From Pseudo-nitzschia pungens (taxonomy: Eukaryota > Bacillariophyta > Bacillariophyceae > Bacillariales > Bacillariaceae), in contig CM074764.1 in NCBI GenBank assembly GCA_037355855.1, positions 248,001-312,000 on the forward strand: a stretch of 64,000 nt of DNA, read 5' to 3'. Numbering within the stretch: the first letter of the stretch is position 1; the number at the start of each line of letters is the position of its first letter. The notes under the pieces were generated by a model, which was not told where the DNA came from, made no database searches, and saw only the letters and a list, made by a program, of their open reading frames with translations. This document shows positions 1 to 11,520 of the stretch, piece by piece. Made by a program: the position numbers and the translations under genes.

Positions 1-2
1 GT

Positions 3-2808
3 TTGTTTCGAAGGGGCGTCTACGAACGAAAAATCGAGGAGGTCTACCTGCCCATCCTGATCATCCCGGGTGTTGCTAGTTCCGGACTGTACGTGGAAGA
101 ATCCTCTGTGTGTGATAAATTCATTGGCGCACGGCTGTGGATGAACGCCGGCTTTCTGGCCAGGGCTCGGATGAACAACAAGGTTATCAATGCAGAGGCT
201 GTGGAGTTCTCGAGGAACTCAGTACGTTTGGAAAGCAGCGAGCCCAGCAAAAATCGCTACATGTACAACAAATTTCACAAGCTTCCCGGCGGCGAGGCCT
301 TCACCAAGGCCTTTACCGACTTTTCCCACATCGTCAAGGGTACTCTCGACGATAGCAGCGACGAGGAGGGTGGCGAGGAGGGTGACGAGGAAGCTAAGAG
401 TGCCTTTCGAGGCGCCGAGGAAGAGATCGCTATCAAGAACTCATGGATTCAGCACATTGCGCTCGGTCCCAACATGATCGACGAAAGACCCGGGAACAAA
501 GTGAGAGCATACGAGGGAGTAAGTATGGCATGACACCGTTTTTCAAGAGAATATTTTCGTTTGCCTGAGTGTTTATTTCGTGAGGCGGAAAACACCAAAT
601 CCAGTTTTCACAATAACAAACGACGCTGAAATTCAAATATTTTTGTTTTCGGTTCAAATTAGCTGGATGGATGCGAATACCTCGTTGATAGCATGATCGA
701 GAAAACTCAGGGTTACGTGATGGGGCCATTTGTTGACTATTGCACAACCGTCATGGCCTACGAACGGGAAAAGAGCATCGATGCGATGCCCTATGAGTAA
801 GTGCTTCGAATGCAGAGTTTGCTTTTTCACACCCCGGAATGACTCGACGATTGTGCCGCAACGATCTCAATTGTTTGCGCCAATACCTTGTTGTTCGACA
901 CACGAATCCAATAGTTGGCGGCTGGCGCCGTCCATCAACGAAAAGCGAGACGGTTATCTGACCAAAATGATTGCACGGATCGAACGCATGTACGAGGAAA
1001 ATGGAGACCTGCCCATCGTCTTGGTGTGCCACTCGATGGGAGCCAAGATGGGACACTACTTTTTGAACTTTGCCCTCCGCGAAAAAGGTCAGGACTGGCT
1101 CGACAAGTACGTCCACACCTACATGCCGGTCGGTGCACCACACGGCGGGGTGGGTTGCGCGGTCCGGTGCGGTTTGACCGGAAAGGGCCTCGACGACATT
1201 GTAGACACGCTGGTGGGAAACGTTTCGGACGGCCTGATCATGTACCGATCCTGGAGCTGCGGGAACTGGCTGATGCCTCGCACTCTGCCGGCCGGCGTCT
1301 TTCCGACATGCATCGTCCGCCGCGAGGGAGAACTGGGAGTGACACTCACCTCGGAAATCGACGTCGCCAAGGTGTTTGCAAAGCGAGACAAAAAACCCAA
1401 GGAGTTGCGACTGACGGTTATTTTCCGCGACAAGGTCTACGCCCACACCGAATTCAGCAAGGTGGTCACCAAAAAGAATGGTCTCGGCAGGGACAGCATG
1501 ACGGTGTCCTTCGATGAAACCTTCTACTTGGCCGTGCCATACCTCGGCGAGGACCCGGACGAAATCGGCGAGTTGATGATCTATCTGGAAGAACCCGCCG
1601 GGCGCGTGAACCAAAACAAATCGGAGCTGGGAAAGAAACTCTCGAACGCCACCCGTTGGGCACGAAACTTCAAAAAGAAGGCATCGAAATTCTACCGCGA
1701 GTTTGCCAAGCGCTTCGGAGCCGTTCTGCGGGTGGCCATGTGCGATCGGCCTATGGTGCTGAACCTGTCCGAATTCGATTCGTCTTCGTTGGAGGGTGAC
1801 TCGATGAAGCTGGCAGCCACCGTTTCGATGGTTGGGTGCCACAGAGGGAATTTCGCGGTCGATTACAGCGATTCCGACAGCGACGACGAAGACGATGGGA
1901 AGGACAAGTCGGGGAGGTCGAATGCCGGTCGCACGGAGAGTTCCTCCGGAAAACCCATCGGTTCCATTTCCCTGATGGTCCGTTATACTCCCCCGCCCAA
2001 GTCCTCGGGTCTGAAACCCTCCCCCACGCCGATTGCCATGATCCACGAGGAGACCCCGAAACCCCCCGTGCTGGCCAACGAAAACAGGCGCCACACGACT
2101 GCCACGGAACAAATCCACTACGATGTCTGGAACGGAACCGACATCTTCGAGGCCGACGGATTCGTGGCCCCCATGTTCGATCTGGTCCGGGACACGTACG
2201 AGGGAGACCCGATCGGTCCCACGAAGGAGTCCTCCCTGGACGCACCCCCCGTGAACTGCGTTCGGTCGATCTACGGAATCAACACCCCCACCGAAGCGGG
2301 AGCTATCTACCGAAAGGTCGATGTGGTGACGGTCGGCGACAACGAGGCCGACTGTCGCTACAAACTGGACACCAGGGCCCGTTTTCCGTCCCGGCGCGAG
2401 CTCGGTGACGACGCCGACGAGTGGTCCAAAAGGCACCTGCACACGTACAAGGTGGAGGGCGGTGTGGTCTACGAGACCCCGGAGACGCTGCAGGCGATTC
2501 CCGGCCAGTCCGAGCCCCGCAAGGTCTGCGGGGACGGAACCGTCCCGTACTGGAACATGATCCACGCGTTGTCGTGGAAGGACCAGATCGACGAGCTGAC
2601 GGTGGACGAGCTGGAGGGCGCCTCCCACCGGGGCGTCGTGGCCGACGAGCGATTCTTTGCTCTGGTGAAGCGGTACTGCAAGGTCATTGATCCCCGCGCG
2701 AACGCCATGCTCATGGCAAAACAGCAGAACACCAAGGCGCTCTCGGGCGGCATCAATGCCCTCCGATTGTGCGGAAGCGGCGACGGTGAAAATGCGGACG
2801 AATGTTGA
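3..2808 (+). CDS. LCAT/PDAT-like acyltransferase or phospholipase, 5' partial
   Basis: The gene runs in from the left edge of the window, so its N-terminus is missing. Two introns are supported: 519-662 (gtaagt..ag, phase 0) and 797-914 (gtaagt..ag). Splicing the second one rebuilds the family motif PYDWRLAPS. The protein has an N-terminal oxyanion-type IPGVASSG, a nucleophile elbow CHSMG near 1030, a late GDGTVP and a C-terminal SHRGVV that could supply the acid and histidine of the triad. Members move an acyl chain from a phospholipid to a sterol or diacylglycerol, or simply hydrolyse it, usually at ER or vacuole membranes; the exact substrate cannot be read here. Between the Ser and the Asp/His lies an insert of about 300 residues whose first part (1380-1620) resembles a C2 beta-sandwich, followed by an acidic Ser/Asp run. 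Stop at 2806-2808. The family is confident; PDAT versus phospholipase is open. Confidence 0.85.
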
Positions 2809-3043
2809 CGGAGCTCGCATGCACGAACGCACACCCCCGGGAACGTGTACGAGCACGATCACGATCACGAGTACGCAGTCCCACCAATAGTTGAAATTTT
2901 GAAAACTGGAGGAACCAAGAGACCGAGGGCCGAGTATCGTATCCGCCAGTCCTTTCTTCGTTTTGTTGTACATGATATTGTCAATGTTTTTATTGTACGT
3001 GTAGGTCATTGAAAATAGTACGAAATTTATCATCAGCAAGACG

Positions 3044-3044
<1 letters not shown>

Positions 3045-3074
<30 letters not shown>
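3045..3074. repeat. (TG)15 dinucleotide microsatellite
   Basis: Fifteen uninterrupted TG units in the 3' flank of the LCAT-like gene. Confidence 0.95.
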
Positions 3075-3075
<1 letters not shown>

Positions 3076-4010
3076 CCTCGTCTTCTTTTTTTTCTTCAAT
3101 TTTTGCGTCCAACGTCATGGGCGTGCAGTATTCGTCCATCAATCGAGTAATACTCGTAGTCATTCATACTCGTAGTCATTCATACTAGTAAATTACTCGT
3201 AGTCCCCCAGAGAGCAATCCGCGATGGACCGGAGTGCCCTCTTTTCGGTGGCCGTCCATTCCTTGTCGCGGCGTATTCCAATTCCGGCGTTCCGACGTTA
3301 CTCGACTCCATTCTACCGTACGTTGCAAACGACTCGGCGTCACTCCAAGCCGGTGGCAACATCAAAAATCGGAAACAGGCGCGAGGACCGGCAGAGCATA
3401 TTCCATACTGTACCATGTTATGCCATGCCATCCCATTCCATAACAACAGCACACGTAGTCGTCATCGTTAGCCGACCGAGCATTCGGAGCACCTTGTTCT
3501 TTTTTGGGTTCCTGTTGTTGTTCTTGCAAATCAACGCAGCGTTTCTTCTTTTTTTTTTTTTTGAGGCACTTCGTCGGTGGGGTCTAGCAGCCCAACCCCC
3601 CCCCCCCCGCTTCAAATTTGGAGTCTTGCCAACGGCCTTTGCGCGTCGCGCGTTCTACTTGCGTGTTGTTTGTCGACCCACTGCGTTGCTCGCGGCTGCT
3701 ATTCGGCGCGCTGCGGAGAGCGGACAAAGTGCGGCACCGTTCGGACGGTACGGTACAAGTAGGTATACGTACCTCCCGGTCAGGCAGGCAGACAGGCAGG
3801 CAGACATACACGCTCACCAGGATGGATGGATGGATGGATGGACCCGAGGAAGAGCGGATTGCCCTCCCTGCTTTGGATGCGGGCCTCTCCATCGATTGCA
3901 TTCCGATCGATTGGATGGTTCCACTCCACTCCACTCCACTCCACTCTCTTCCATTCCACTCGCCATGCCACGCCTCGGTGTCGACCAACCGAGTCGATGC
4001 TTGTTCGTTT

Positions 4011-4091
4011 GTTCGTTCGTTCGTTCCGAACCACAATCTCGAACCGCACCAGATAAATGGATGAACGAACGAACGAACGAACGAACGAACG
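4011..4091. repeat. Opposed (TTCG)n and (CGAA)n blocks
   Basis: A GTTC/TTCG run at 4011-4026 is followed 37 bp later by a GAAC/CGAA run at 4063-4091. The two are reverse complements, so the stretch can fold into a hairpin with a loop of about 37 nt. Confidence 0.8.
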
Positions 4092-4477
4092 GATTGTGTC
4101 GTTTAGTGTTGTGTTGTGTTGTGTTGTGTTGTGTTTTGTTGTGATGTGATGTGTCCTGCGTGCGTGAGTGCCTGCGTGTCAACGTTGCACCGCCGTCCAT
4201 TCGTCCATCCCGGAGAAGAGTTGCCATGGAAGCGAGCGAGCGAGCGTGCATTCATGTTACCGGGGTTCTTGGACCCACCACCACCGCCACCGCCACAACC
4301 ACCGCCACCGCTAGAATCATCATCATCATCATCACAAGCGATTCGTTCTTTCTTCCCCTCGCTCGGTGCAGAAAGCAGAAACGGAGGCATGTCCAGAAAG
4401 CCACAAACCAAAATTTGTGACGATTTGTGGGGACAACGCGGATTGCGGCTTTGGCGGCGACCATGAGATCGACGATG

Positions 4478-4554
4478 CCAATTCCAATTCCAATTCCAAT
4501 TCCAATTCCAATTCCAATTCCAATTTCAATTTCAATTTCAATTTCAATTTCAAT
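4478..4554. repeat. Hexanucleotide repeat (CCAATT)n passing into (TCAATT)n
   Basis: Copies of CCAATT change midway into TTCAAT-type units. A point variant appears to have spread through half the array. It lies just beyond the stop codon of the minus-strand PRKRIP1-like gene, probably in its 3' UTR or flank. Confidence 0.9.
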
Positions 4555-4652
4555 CGCGACCATCGAGATAACGATAATAACGATGATGATTGTGACGACG
4601 ATGATTGTGACGACGACGGCGAAAGGGATACTGATGATTGTGCTTATGGCTT

Positions 4653-5429
4653 TTACGAGGATATCATGCTCGGTGGCAACGCGGGACCTTCTTCTTCGTC
4701 GCTGTCCTCGTCGCAGTTTTGCTTGGCCTTCATCGAAGCTACTGATGCTGCTTCTGTTGTTGTTGCTGCTGCTTTTTCCGTAGCCTTGTTCGGCTCATCT
4801 TTCTCGTTTGCGGATTCATTGTTGCTGTTGCTGTTGTTGCTGCTGTTGCTGTTGTTCTCAGTAGTAGCAGCAGCACCGATTTTGGACTGGTCTTTTTCCG
4901 CTTCTTGTTGCAATTTCCGTTTCATCATTTCTAGAAAGGATCCATCGTTTGGAATCTCGAAATCCTTGCTCGAAGCTGTTGCTGATGTAGTTGCTGCTGC
5001 TTTTTTCGCGTCCTCTTCTTGCGCTAGTTGTTGTTGTTGTTGTTGTTGTTCTTGTAGTTGTTGTTGCGCCTTTGGAACGTACGTGAATTCTTCCTCGTCG
5101 ACCGTCGCTTGGTGTTTCTCGTTCCGTTTCTCGTTCTGCTTCACGTCGATCCCCGCCGCCTTCAGGTGCTTCTTTCGGCGCTTGGCGTCCTTTTCCCGCT
5201 GCCGCTTTCGGCGGTTCTTCGAGGCCTTCGATTCGAGGGCGGCGTTGCTGGCTTCCAATTCCTTCTCAAAGGCCGCTCGGTCTTCCTCTCGCCGGGCGGT
5301 TTGGTCGAGGGCGTTCCACCGGGCCAATTCACGGGCCCGCGCGTGGCGGTAGACGTGGAACTCGCCCGATCCGGCGCCGCTCGTCGAGCCGTACGGGTTG
5401 ACGACCTTTTCGGTGACCAGCTTGTTGTC

Positions 5430-5473
<44 letters not shown>

Positions 5474-5558
5474 AACCTCCCTTGGCTTGTTCGTACGTAA
5501 TGGTGCGGTTGTTGGCATTGTTGTCCGAGACAATCTGGACGGAAGTAAAGCGACCCAT
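4653..5558 (-). CDS. PRKRIP1-like (DUF1168) spliceosome-associated protein
   Basis: A 301-residue intronless ORF with ATG at 5558. Residues about 63-125 hold the family core: GSGEFHVYRHARARE, a helical EEDRAAFEKELEA segment and a basic KNRRKRQREKDAKRRKKH helix. This matches what I recall of human PRKRIP1/C114, a long-helix protein bound to the catalytic spliceosome that also binds dsRNA. Before the core are Thr and Asn tracts from ACC and AAC repeats. After it come poly-Gln and Asn/Ser stretches and an acidic C-terminus (DEDSDEEEGP). The protein is longer than animal PRKRIP1 (about 180 aa) mainly through these low-complexity parts. Role inferred: nuclear splicing factor. Confidence in the family is high from the core motif. 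Confidence 0.85.
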
Positions 5559-6471
5559 TCTAAAGTATGCTGTATGATGTATGATGTATGCTATAAGCTG
5601 TACGGTATGCTAGATTGAAGCGGAATACGAAGTACAACAAGTATTGTCGTTTTTGAAAAACAAGTCTTGCTGTCTATGGGAACAATCGTGTGGACCTGTT
5701 GTGAGGGTTGGATGAAAGTTATCGGTAAGATTTTAACCTTACTTTTTGTTGTCTCGAAAGGGGGGGTCAACAGCAAGTAACCTTAATTAAAATTGCTCCT
5801 AATACATTACGGTAGTAAGCTGTTCACAGCTCGCATCGTTTGGTGAAAAGAGGAGCAACGAAGGCGTGAGTTGAGTAAGTTACGGTAACCTAAAGTCAAC
5901 GAGTGCGAGTAACTTTACGTACCAGTCCTTACGAGGAGTAAGGTTAAGGTTACTCGTACCTTCCTTTCGTTTTGTGATGGACAGAGAGACTTGATAGTAC
6001 ATATGGTATGGTACATACGAAGGGTACGAACACTAGAAGTGGCTGGAATTGGGATTTGGGACGAGTTGGGATCCATTGTTTTGGACTGGATTGGATGATA
6101 TGATTTCTTGTAGCTATTTCTTCTCTGTTGTCCACTTGTCCACCACCGTCAAACTGGTGAGTTGGTTTTCACAGACGAGAAGCAATCATCAAAGGTGTAC
6201 CGTAGGTAAGTTAATCTTAGTATCCGAGTAGTAGTTGGTGTCATGGGTGATCAATACTCGACCTGCTAGTAGTACTACTCTAGTACTAGTACTAATACTG
6301 TGATGCAATCATACTCTTCTTTATTGTTCTGAGGCACGGAAGAAAGCGGAAAGAGAAAAGGGCACAGATGGTGCAATGATACCACCACCCTATTCTTATT
6401 ACTACTACTACTACTACTAGTAGTAGTAGTATCATCATTCGTCTGGTGTCGCCACTGAGAGGAGATGGTGA
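5559..6471. other. Intergenic spacer
   Basis: No supported gene. It contains several GTAAGGTTAC-type motifs (5727, 5880, 5940) and a CTA/TAG trinucleotide palindrome at about 6400-6430 that could form a cruciform. Confidence 0.6.
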
Positions 6472-7577
6472 TCAGGGCTTGGTCCCGTACGCCAGATAGG
6501 CGGAAGCCTCCAGGGAAACGCTTCCGTCCTCCTCGTTTCCCCCGCGGGCCCACGCCAGTTCCTCGACGCGCTCGCGAAACCTCGTGCGGGTCGCTTCGTC
6601 CAGGCTCCGGAGCAGGGCCACCTTCGGCGGCGACGTTGTGGCGAACCGCTCGTAGTAGGCCGAGGGGCTGTCCACGGTGAGGGTCCGAACCACCACCACC
6701 ACCACCACCGGCCCCGGTCCTTGCTGTTCTTGTTCTTGCTGTCGCTGTCGTCCCCCCACGACGACCCCTTCGAAACCGGCGGCCTCCATGGCCCGTTTCA
6801 GTCCCGACACCGATCCGTCGATCCGCTCGGGCCCGCCGGAAGAACTCGCCGGATCCTCCGGGAGGAGCTCGCTCGCGACGTCCCGGAACACCGAAAAGGC
6901 CGGGGTTTCGCTCGGAGGGCCCCAGGGCCGAGACCGCCGCGATTCCCCCGGATCGCAGGCACCGGTGCATCTCCCGGAGGCCCCCGAGAGGATCCTTAAA
7001 AAAGATCACGGAGAAATTCGCCACCGCGAAATCAAAGGACCCGGTCCACGCTTCCGGCAGGTCCGTTCCGGGGGCCGGGCGGCTGCGGGCCAGGAATCGC
7101 AGGGACGCCTCCAGAGACGACGACGACGACGACGACGACAATGACGACAATGACTACTCCTCCTCCTCCTCCTCCTCGTTGCGTTCTCGGAGCCTGGCAG
7201 AAGCCCGCTCGACCGTCCGCTCCACCATGGCCGGGGCACCGTCCGTGGCCACCACGTCCATCCCGTGCGAGATTGCCACGAGGGTTACCGCTCCGGTCCC
7301 GCAGCCAACGTCCAGGAGTCTCTTGCGCTGCTGCTGGATTGGACCATTCTCGTCATCGTTGTCGTTCGTTGTCGTTGTCGTTGTCGTTGTCGTTATCGTT
7401 GTCGTTTTCATCACGATCATCGCCATCTTCCTTCCCCGGGAGCAGCGGACGCAGGAGCTCCCGTGCAAACAGGGCCGTGAAGGGTTCGACCCGTAGCTCG
7501 TAGTCCTCCACGACCTCGTCCCAGGGAACCGGGGGTGGAGGCAGAGCGTTGGAAGCACCCTCCCCGGAAGTCGACAT
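6472..7577 (-). pseudogene. Class I SAM-dependent methyltransferase, frame disrupted
   Basis: Read from ATG 7577, the pieces follow the normal order of a methyltransferase type 11 domain: a lead-in VPWDEVVEDYELRVEPF, motif I LLDVGCGTGAVTL, motif II VVATDGAP, the FDFAVANFSVIFFKDP stretch, RCLRSGG, then WGPPSETPAFSVFRDV and a C-terminal part ending at 6472. The pieces lie in three frames. The first break is in a GAC/AAC repeat at 7361-7370, where one unit is 4 nt. The second is an in-frame TAG at 7154-7156 between Glu and Ser runs. The third is a one-base excess near 6925, just before the conserved Trp. A 75-nt intron (7083-7157) could remove the TAG, but its donor is weak. Either a decayed gene or assembly indels. 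The substrate is unknown. Confidence 0.65.
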
Positions 7578-9440
7578 GGAATGCAGTGGGGAGGGGAAGG
7601 AGAAGGAAACGCGGTGGTGGGTGGGTGGGTCGATGCCGATGGCCTTACCACAGGTACCGTACACGCAGATTGTGTAGACCTCTCCCATCCCATTCGACTT
7701 TCACTTCCATAAAAGGCACATATTTGACATGACGTTCATGTCCAACTGTAATCTCTCACGTACTAACCTATAATCTCTTCAAAACCCAATGGGACCTTTT
7801 TTTCCATTAGTATATAACAATCCCTCCTCTGTTGTACCAATGGAAGGTGTGTATGTAAAGTATCTTACAATAGCATACGAGTGCGAAACAACCCTGGATA
7901 AAAAAATTTCCAATAAATAATTACAAACCGAACTAAACCTACGAGTACAATTCGCGATGGGAATCAAACAATAGACACATGCTACCGAAATGTGCATTCT
8001 ATTTAACTCTAATTAATGATACAGTACCAAAAAAGAACTACGAGTAAGGCTACATCAATCAAACATCAACTGTTTCAATCCTCAATTATTTGGAGCGCGT
8101 GAGAGTAACGAAGTCTTTATTGATTGAAAGGGGTTGATCGATGACTGATTCATTGATTGATTGGTTCACTCATTCATTCTTCGAAGTAGTAGTAAGTAAT
8201 ACGAACAAAAACAAGTGCAGTAACAAGGAGACCTGTGGTATTTGCAGTCAGCAGCAGTCGTGAATGAAGCGCCAGCCATTGTTTGCGGTACGGTAATTAC
8301 TATGATGTAGAGAAGTTTGAACACGAAAAACAAGAATGAAAGCAAAAATTACAGCTATCATTAAAATAATACACCAGTAGATAGTAGTAGATTTTTATTC
8401 TCTCAACAACAAGAACAAAAATATTCTATGATCTCTCCCTTGCAATCCCTTGCCTGCGTACCGTGCATACCGTATAGGATGTAGTTTTAGCGTACTAGCC
8501 AGTTCAATGGGGGTGCGTGCTGCATGGAAAATCTCTGTTTAGGGTCTTCAGTCAGTTCAATGGGGGTGCGTGCTGCATGGAAAATCGATAAGGTGTTGTG
8601 AACCGAACCGGAACTAAGGATCTTTCTTATTCTTTCCGCTCCTTCACTGAACAAGTTCTCATTTCCTGACAGGTACAAGTTTGTATTCCCCTTTCGTGAG
8701 CATCGGTGTTTGACCGTTGGGAAACTTCTTGTCGATAATGTTGAGATGGGAAGGTTAAGTATTAGTCTTTGGGTCATTTCTTTCGCAAACGTGCCACTGA
8801 CTAGACTTAGCGTCCCATCGAAAACTTCATACGTTTTATACAAGCTTTCATTGATAAAAATGATACACTTCTACCAGAAGATGATTCCTTATGGGCAACA
8901 ATGGTCTTCTATCACAATAGAGAACAAGTAATCAATTCTAAATACAATTGTGGAAGTATAAGAAGTATCATGAGGGACAAAACTTCAACATAAAAGCCGC
9001 CAAAATGCTTATGTAGGCAAATATCTAGCTATACCTATTTTGTGAAGAGAATGACAGATTCAATGTGGTTCTCTCGATTCGTGGCATTTTCTGAAATCAA
9101 AGGGAATACCAGTCCAATGGAGGGGCTACATAACAAAAATTTTGTTATGTTCTGGTTGTGTCCTCAACGATCTCGATGGAACAAACACCGTAACAAAACT
9201 AGCAGTCACACCATAATAAATTCCATGTGAGAGTAGACAGGTTCACTCATCTCAGTCTCGTCGGAGTAATCTTACCTTACGGTAAACTTACTCGTAAAGA
9301 AATACGAAGTATTTACAACGCACAGTATAAACCGTAAGGTTACGACTCACATCCACTTTCTTCTTTGGTGACAGCATACTTCTGTTCTTTTGCATTCCCC
9401 ATCCCAAGCAGTCATTTTCATTGCATATCCAGAACAAAAG
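7578..9440. other. Intergenic spacer
   Basis: 1.9 kb, mostly AT-rich, between divergent genes. ORFs up to 118 codons exist but have no recognisable domain. It holds a 34-bp direct repeat (8500-8586) and GTAAGGTTAC-type motifs near 9271 and 9331. Confidence 0.6.
8500..8586. repeat. 34-bp direct repeat, two identical copies
   Basis: The unit, beginning CAGTTCAATGGGGGTGCG, occurs at 8500-8533 and again at 8553-8586 with no mismatch. A 19-bp spacer separates the copies. Confidence 0.95.
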
Positions 9441-11520
9441 ATGAGGAAAGGACACAAACACCGCCGGCAACAATCTCCAACGACAACAGTACCCGGACAG
9501 AAGATGCCACAGCAAATGGAGCAGTCATCGGATCGGGAACCAGAGCCGAACGCGCAACCGAAAGCGAAAGCGAATCCGAAAGCGAAACCAAAACCAAGAA
9601 ACACGGTCGACGTTTCCAACATGTCCATGAAAGAACTCTATACGGAGGTACAGTTGTCCTTCGGCCAAGCCCTGTCCAAGTTCGTCGAACCGGCCGACTA
9701 CAAGGTCGAGATCCGCAAGGCCCGAAAGGAAAGGGACCCGGTCCTGCAAGAACTCCGGAGGGACCTCGCGGAACGGAACCTGGCATGCCTGGTAAACAAC
9801 GTCCGTTCGACGCGGCAATACCTCAAGCTTTCCACCAAGGCCGGGAAGAAAAAGTTCTCCCAGCTGGCCTGCGCCCTCGCCGAAGCGGAGGACAATCTCA
9901 CCGCCGAGCTCTTTCGGAGGACCGTCGATGCCGAGTGGGATCGCATCGAGAAACTGGTCGACGACGAGCTCAAGCGGGTCCGGAGAACGGGCCATCCGCA
10001 GTTGGTCAACAATTGCTGCCGGTGCGGGATCGAACTCACCAGCAATCTCCGGTTCGTCAAACAGCACGGGATCTTTCCCTTCCAGGAGATCCACACGCTC
10101 TCGTGCTGCGGCGCAAAGCTGTGCCCGCCGTGCTACGGGGCGGTCTTTGATCCGGACTACGACGCCGAGACAGCGGCGAGGCGAACGACGCTGCTGCCCA
10201 AGCCGGAACCCGGGACAGAACCCAACTGGAACAAGAACGCGGTGTGTCCCAAGTGCAAGCACACCCCCGCCAATCCCAACGAGATCACTCTGGAGGACAA
10301 GTTGCGGTTCGCGATGATCGGTATGCCGTGGTACGTTCCTTCGTTCGTTCGTTCGTTGATTGGTTGTTCATGGGGAATGAGTGGATGCGGATTGGATTCG
10401 GATTTGGATTCGATTCGATTCGATTCGGATTTGGATTCGATTCGATTCGATTCGATTCGATTGGCTTGGTTTGGTTTGTTTCGTTTGATTGGATTCGATT
10501 GGAATTCAGGGTGGCATAAACGAGCACAGAAATTTCTCTCTTACATTGCGTTGTGTTGGATTGGATCATAATATTACTACTATTATGTTATTCTATCATC
10601 GTTCCGTGTGGTGTTTTCTCGTTTTGTTCATTCCCCACTCGTAATCGTGACACCGCCTCAGGGCCATGGGCGTCATGATGGACCTTTATTTGAAGGGGGA
10701 GCACGGGATCCCCGCGGACGAAACAAAGGCCAAGTTTTGGCTCCACAAGGCCGCCCATGCCCACCACCCCCTGGCCCAGTTCTTGTTGTCGAGGGAATAC
10801 GAAAGATCCGGCATGTTACCCCTGGCGTCCAGGTTTCTCATTTTGTCCGCGGACCAGGGAAACGCCATGGCCCACTTTCACCTTGCCGACATACACAGCA
10901 AGGGGGGGATCATACGGAAGGATCCCAAACAGGTCCTCCGGTACGCTTCTCTGGCCGCGTATCAGCAGATGGACTCCATCGGGGGAAGGGAGTACCACCT
11001 TCTGGGAATGCACTACCTATCACAAAAAAAGACGGTGCACAACGCGATTCTGGCCCTGTATTGGTTCGGCAAGGCCGCCGAGATCCATCCCCAGCTACAC
11101 AACCCGCCCTTTGTCGAGCGCCTCTTTATGACCTTCCATCAGCCGCACACCGGCTTGTCAATACTGCCCTTTGTCCGGAACGTCGACCGGAACTACATTG
11201 CGTACTGCAAAGTATTTGGCGTTCACTTTTCCGCCCAGCGCTGCTCGGTCTGCGGAAAGAGGGCGGTCGGCAACAGCGGCGAGAGCAAGGGCGAAACCGA
11301 AGGCGAGAGCAAGACCAGCGCCGAACCCGCGTCGTGGCCCTGCTGCGCCGGATGCAATGTGTTCCGGTACTGCAGCGTCGCGTGCCAAAAGGCCGACTGG
11401 AACGGCGGGCACAAGCTGGTCTGCAAGGGCCGGCACTGGCTCGAGGATGAACTCCCCGGGTTGCAACTGCAGGGGAAGGGGAGAAAGCAATGGGTGCGTT
11501 CGACGGAAACATTCAGTTAG
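9441..11520 (+). CDS. RING-like/Sel1-repeat/MYND zinc finger protein
   Basis: Two exons, 9441-10330 and 10662-11520, give 582 residues; the intron (gtacgt..ctcag, phase 2) is packed with GATTCG repeats. First in-frame ATG is 9441. The order is: a basic Pro/Lys-rich N-terminus, a helical region, a Cys cluster (NCCRCGIEL, then SCCGAKLCPPCYG, then CPKCKH) that looks like a divergent RING, three or more Sel1-type helical repeats (KAKFWLHKAAHAHHPLAQF, LILSADQGNAMAHFHLADI) and a C-terminal MYND finger (CSVCGK, then CCAGCNVFRYCSVACQ, then H and C). Sel1 and MYND modules bind proteins, so a scaffold or ubiquitin-ligase adaptor role is an inference. Diatom genomes carry many RING-like plus Sel1 proteins. 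Confident on domains, not on function. Confidence 0.85.

Larger units (their letters stand above)
2809..4652. other. Intergenic, microsatellite-rich spacer
   Basis: 1.8 kb between the LCAT-like gene and the 3' end of the PRKRIP1-like gene. All six frames here are open only because of simple repeats, and I see no supported gene. It holds (TG)15, tandem TACTCGTAGTCATTCA copies near 3150-3190, poly-T and poly-C runs (about 3550-3610), GGAT repeats (about 3820), CTCCA repeats (about 3926), TTCG and CGAA blocks, GTGTT repeats (about 4106-4136), ATC repeats (about 4317) and a hexanucleotide block. Confidence 0.7.

Noticed and set aside
751..3099. 782-codon ORF on the minus strand opposite the LCAT-like gene
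   Set aside because: Antisense shadow of a GC-rich coding exon; no domain, and the start lies in a TG repeat.
3224..4144. 306-codon plus-strand ORF in the microsatellite spacer
   Set aside because: Open only because of simple repeats; composition changes with each array.
8487..8843. 118-codon minus-strand ORF in the 7.6-9.4 kb spacer
   Set aside because: Overlaps the direct repeat and shows no domain; not distinguishable from chance.
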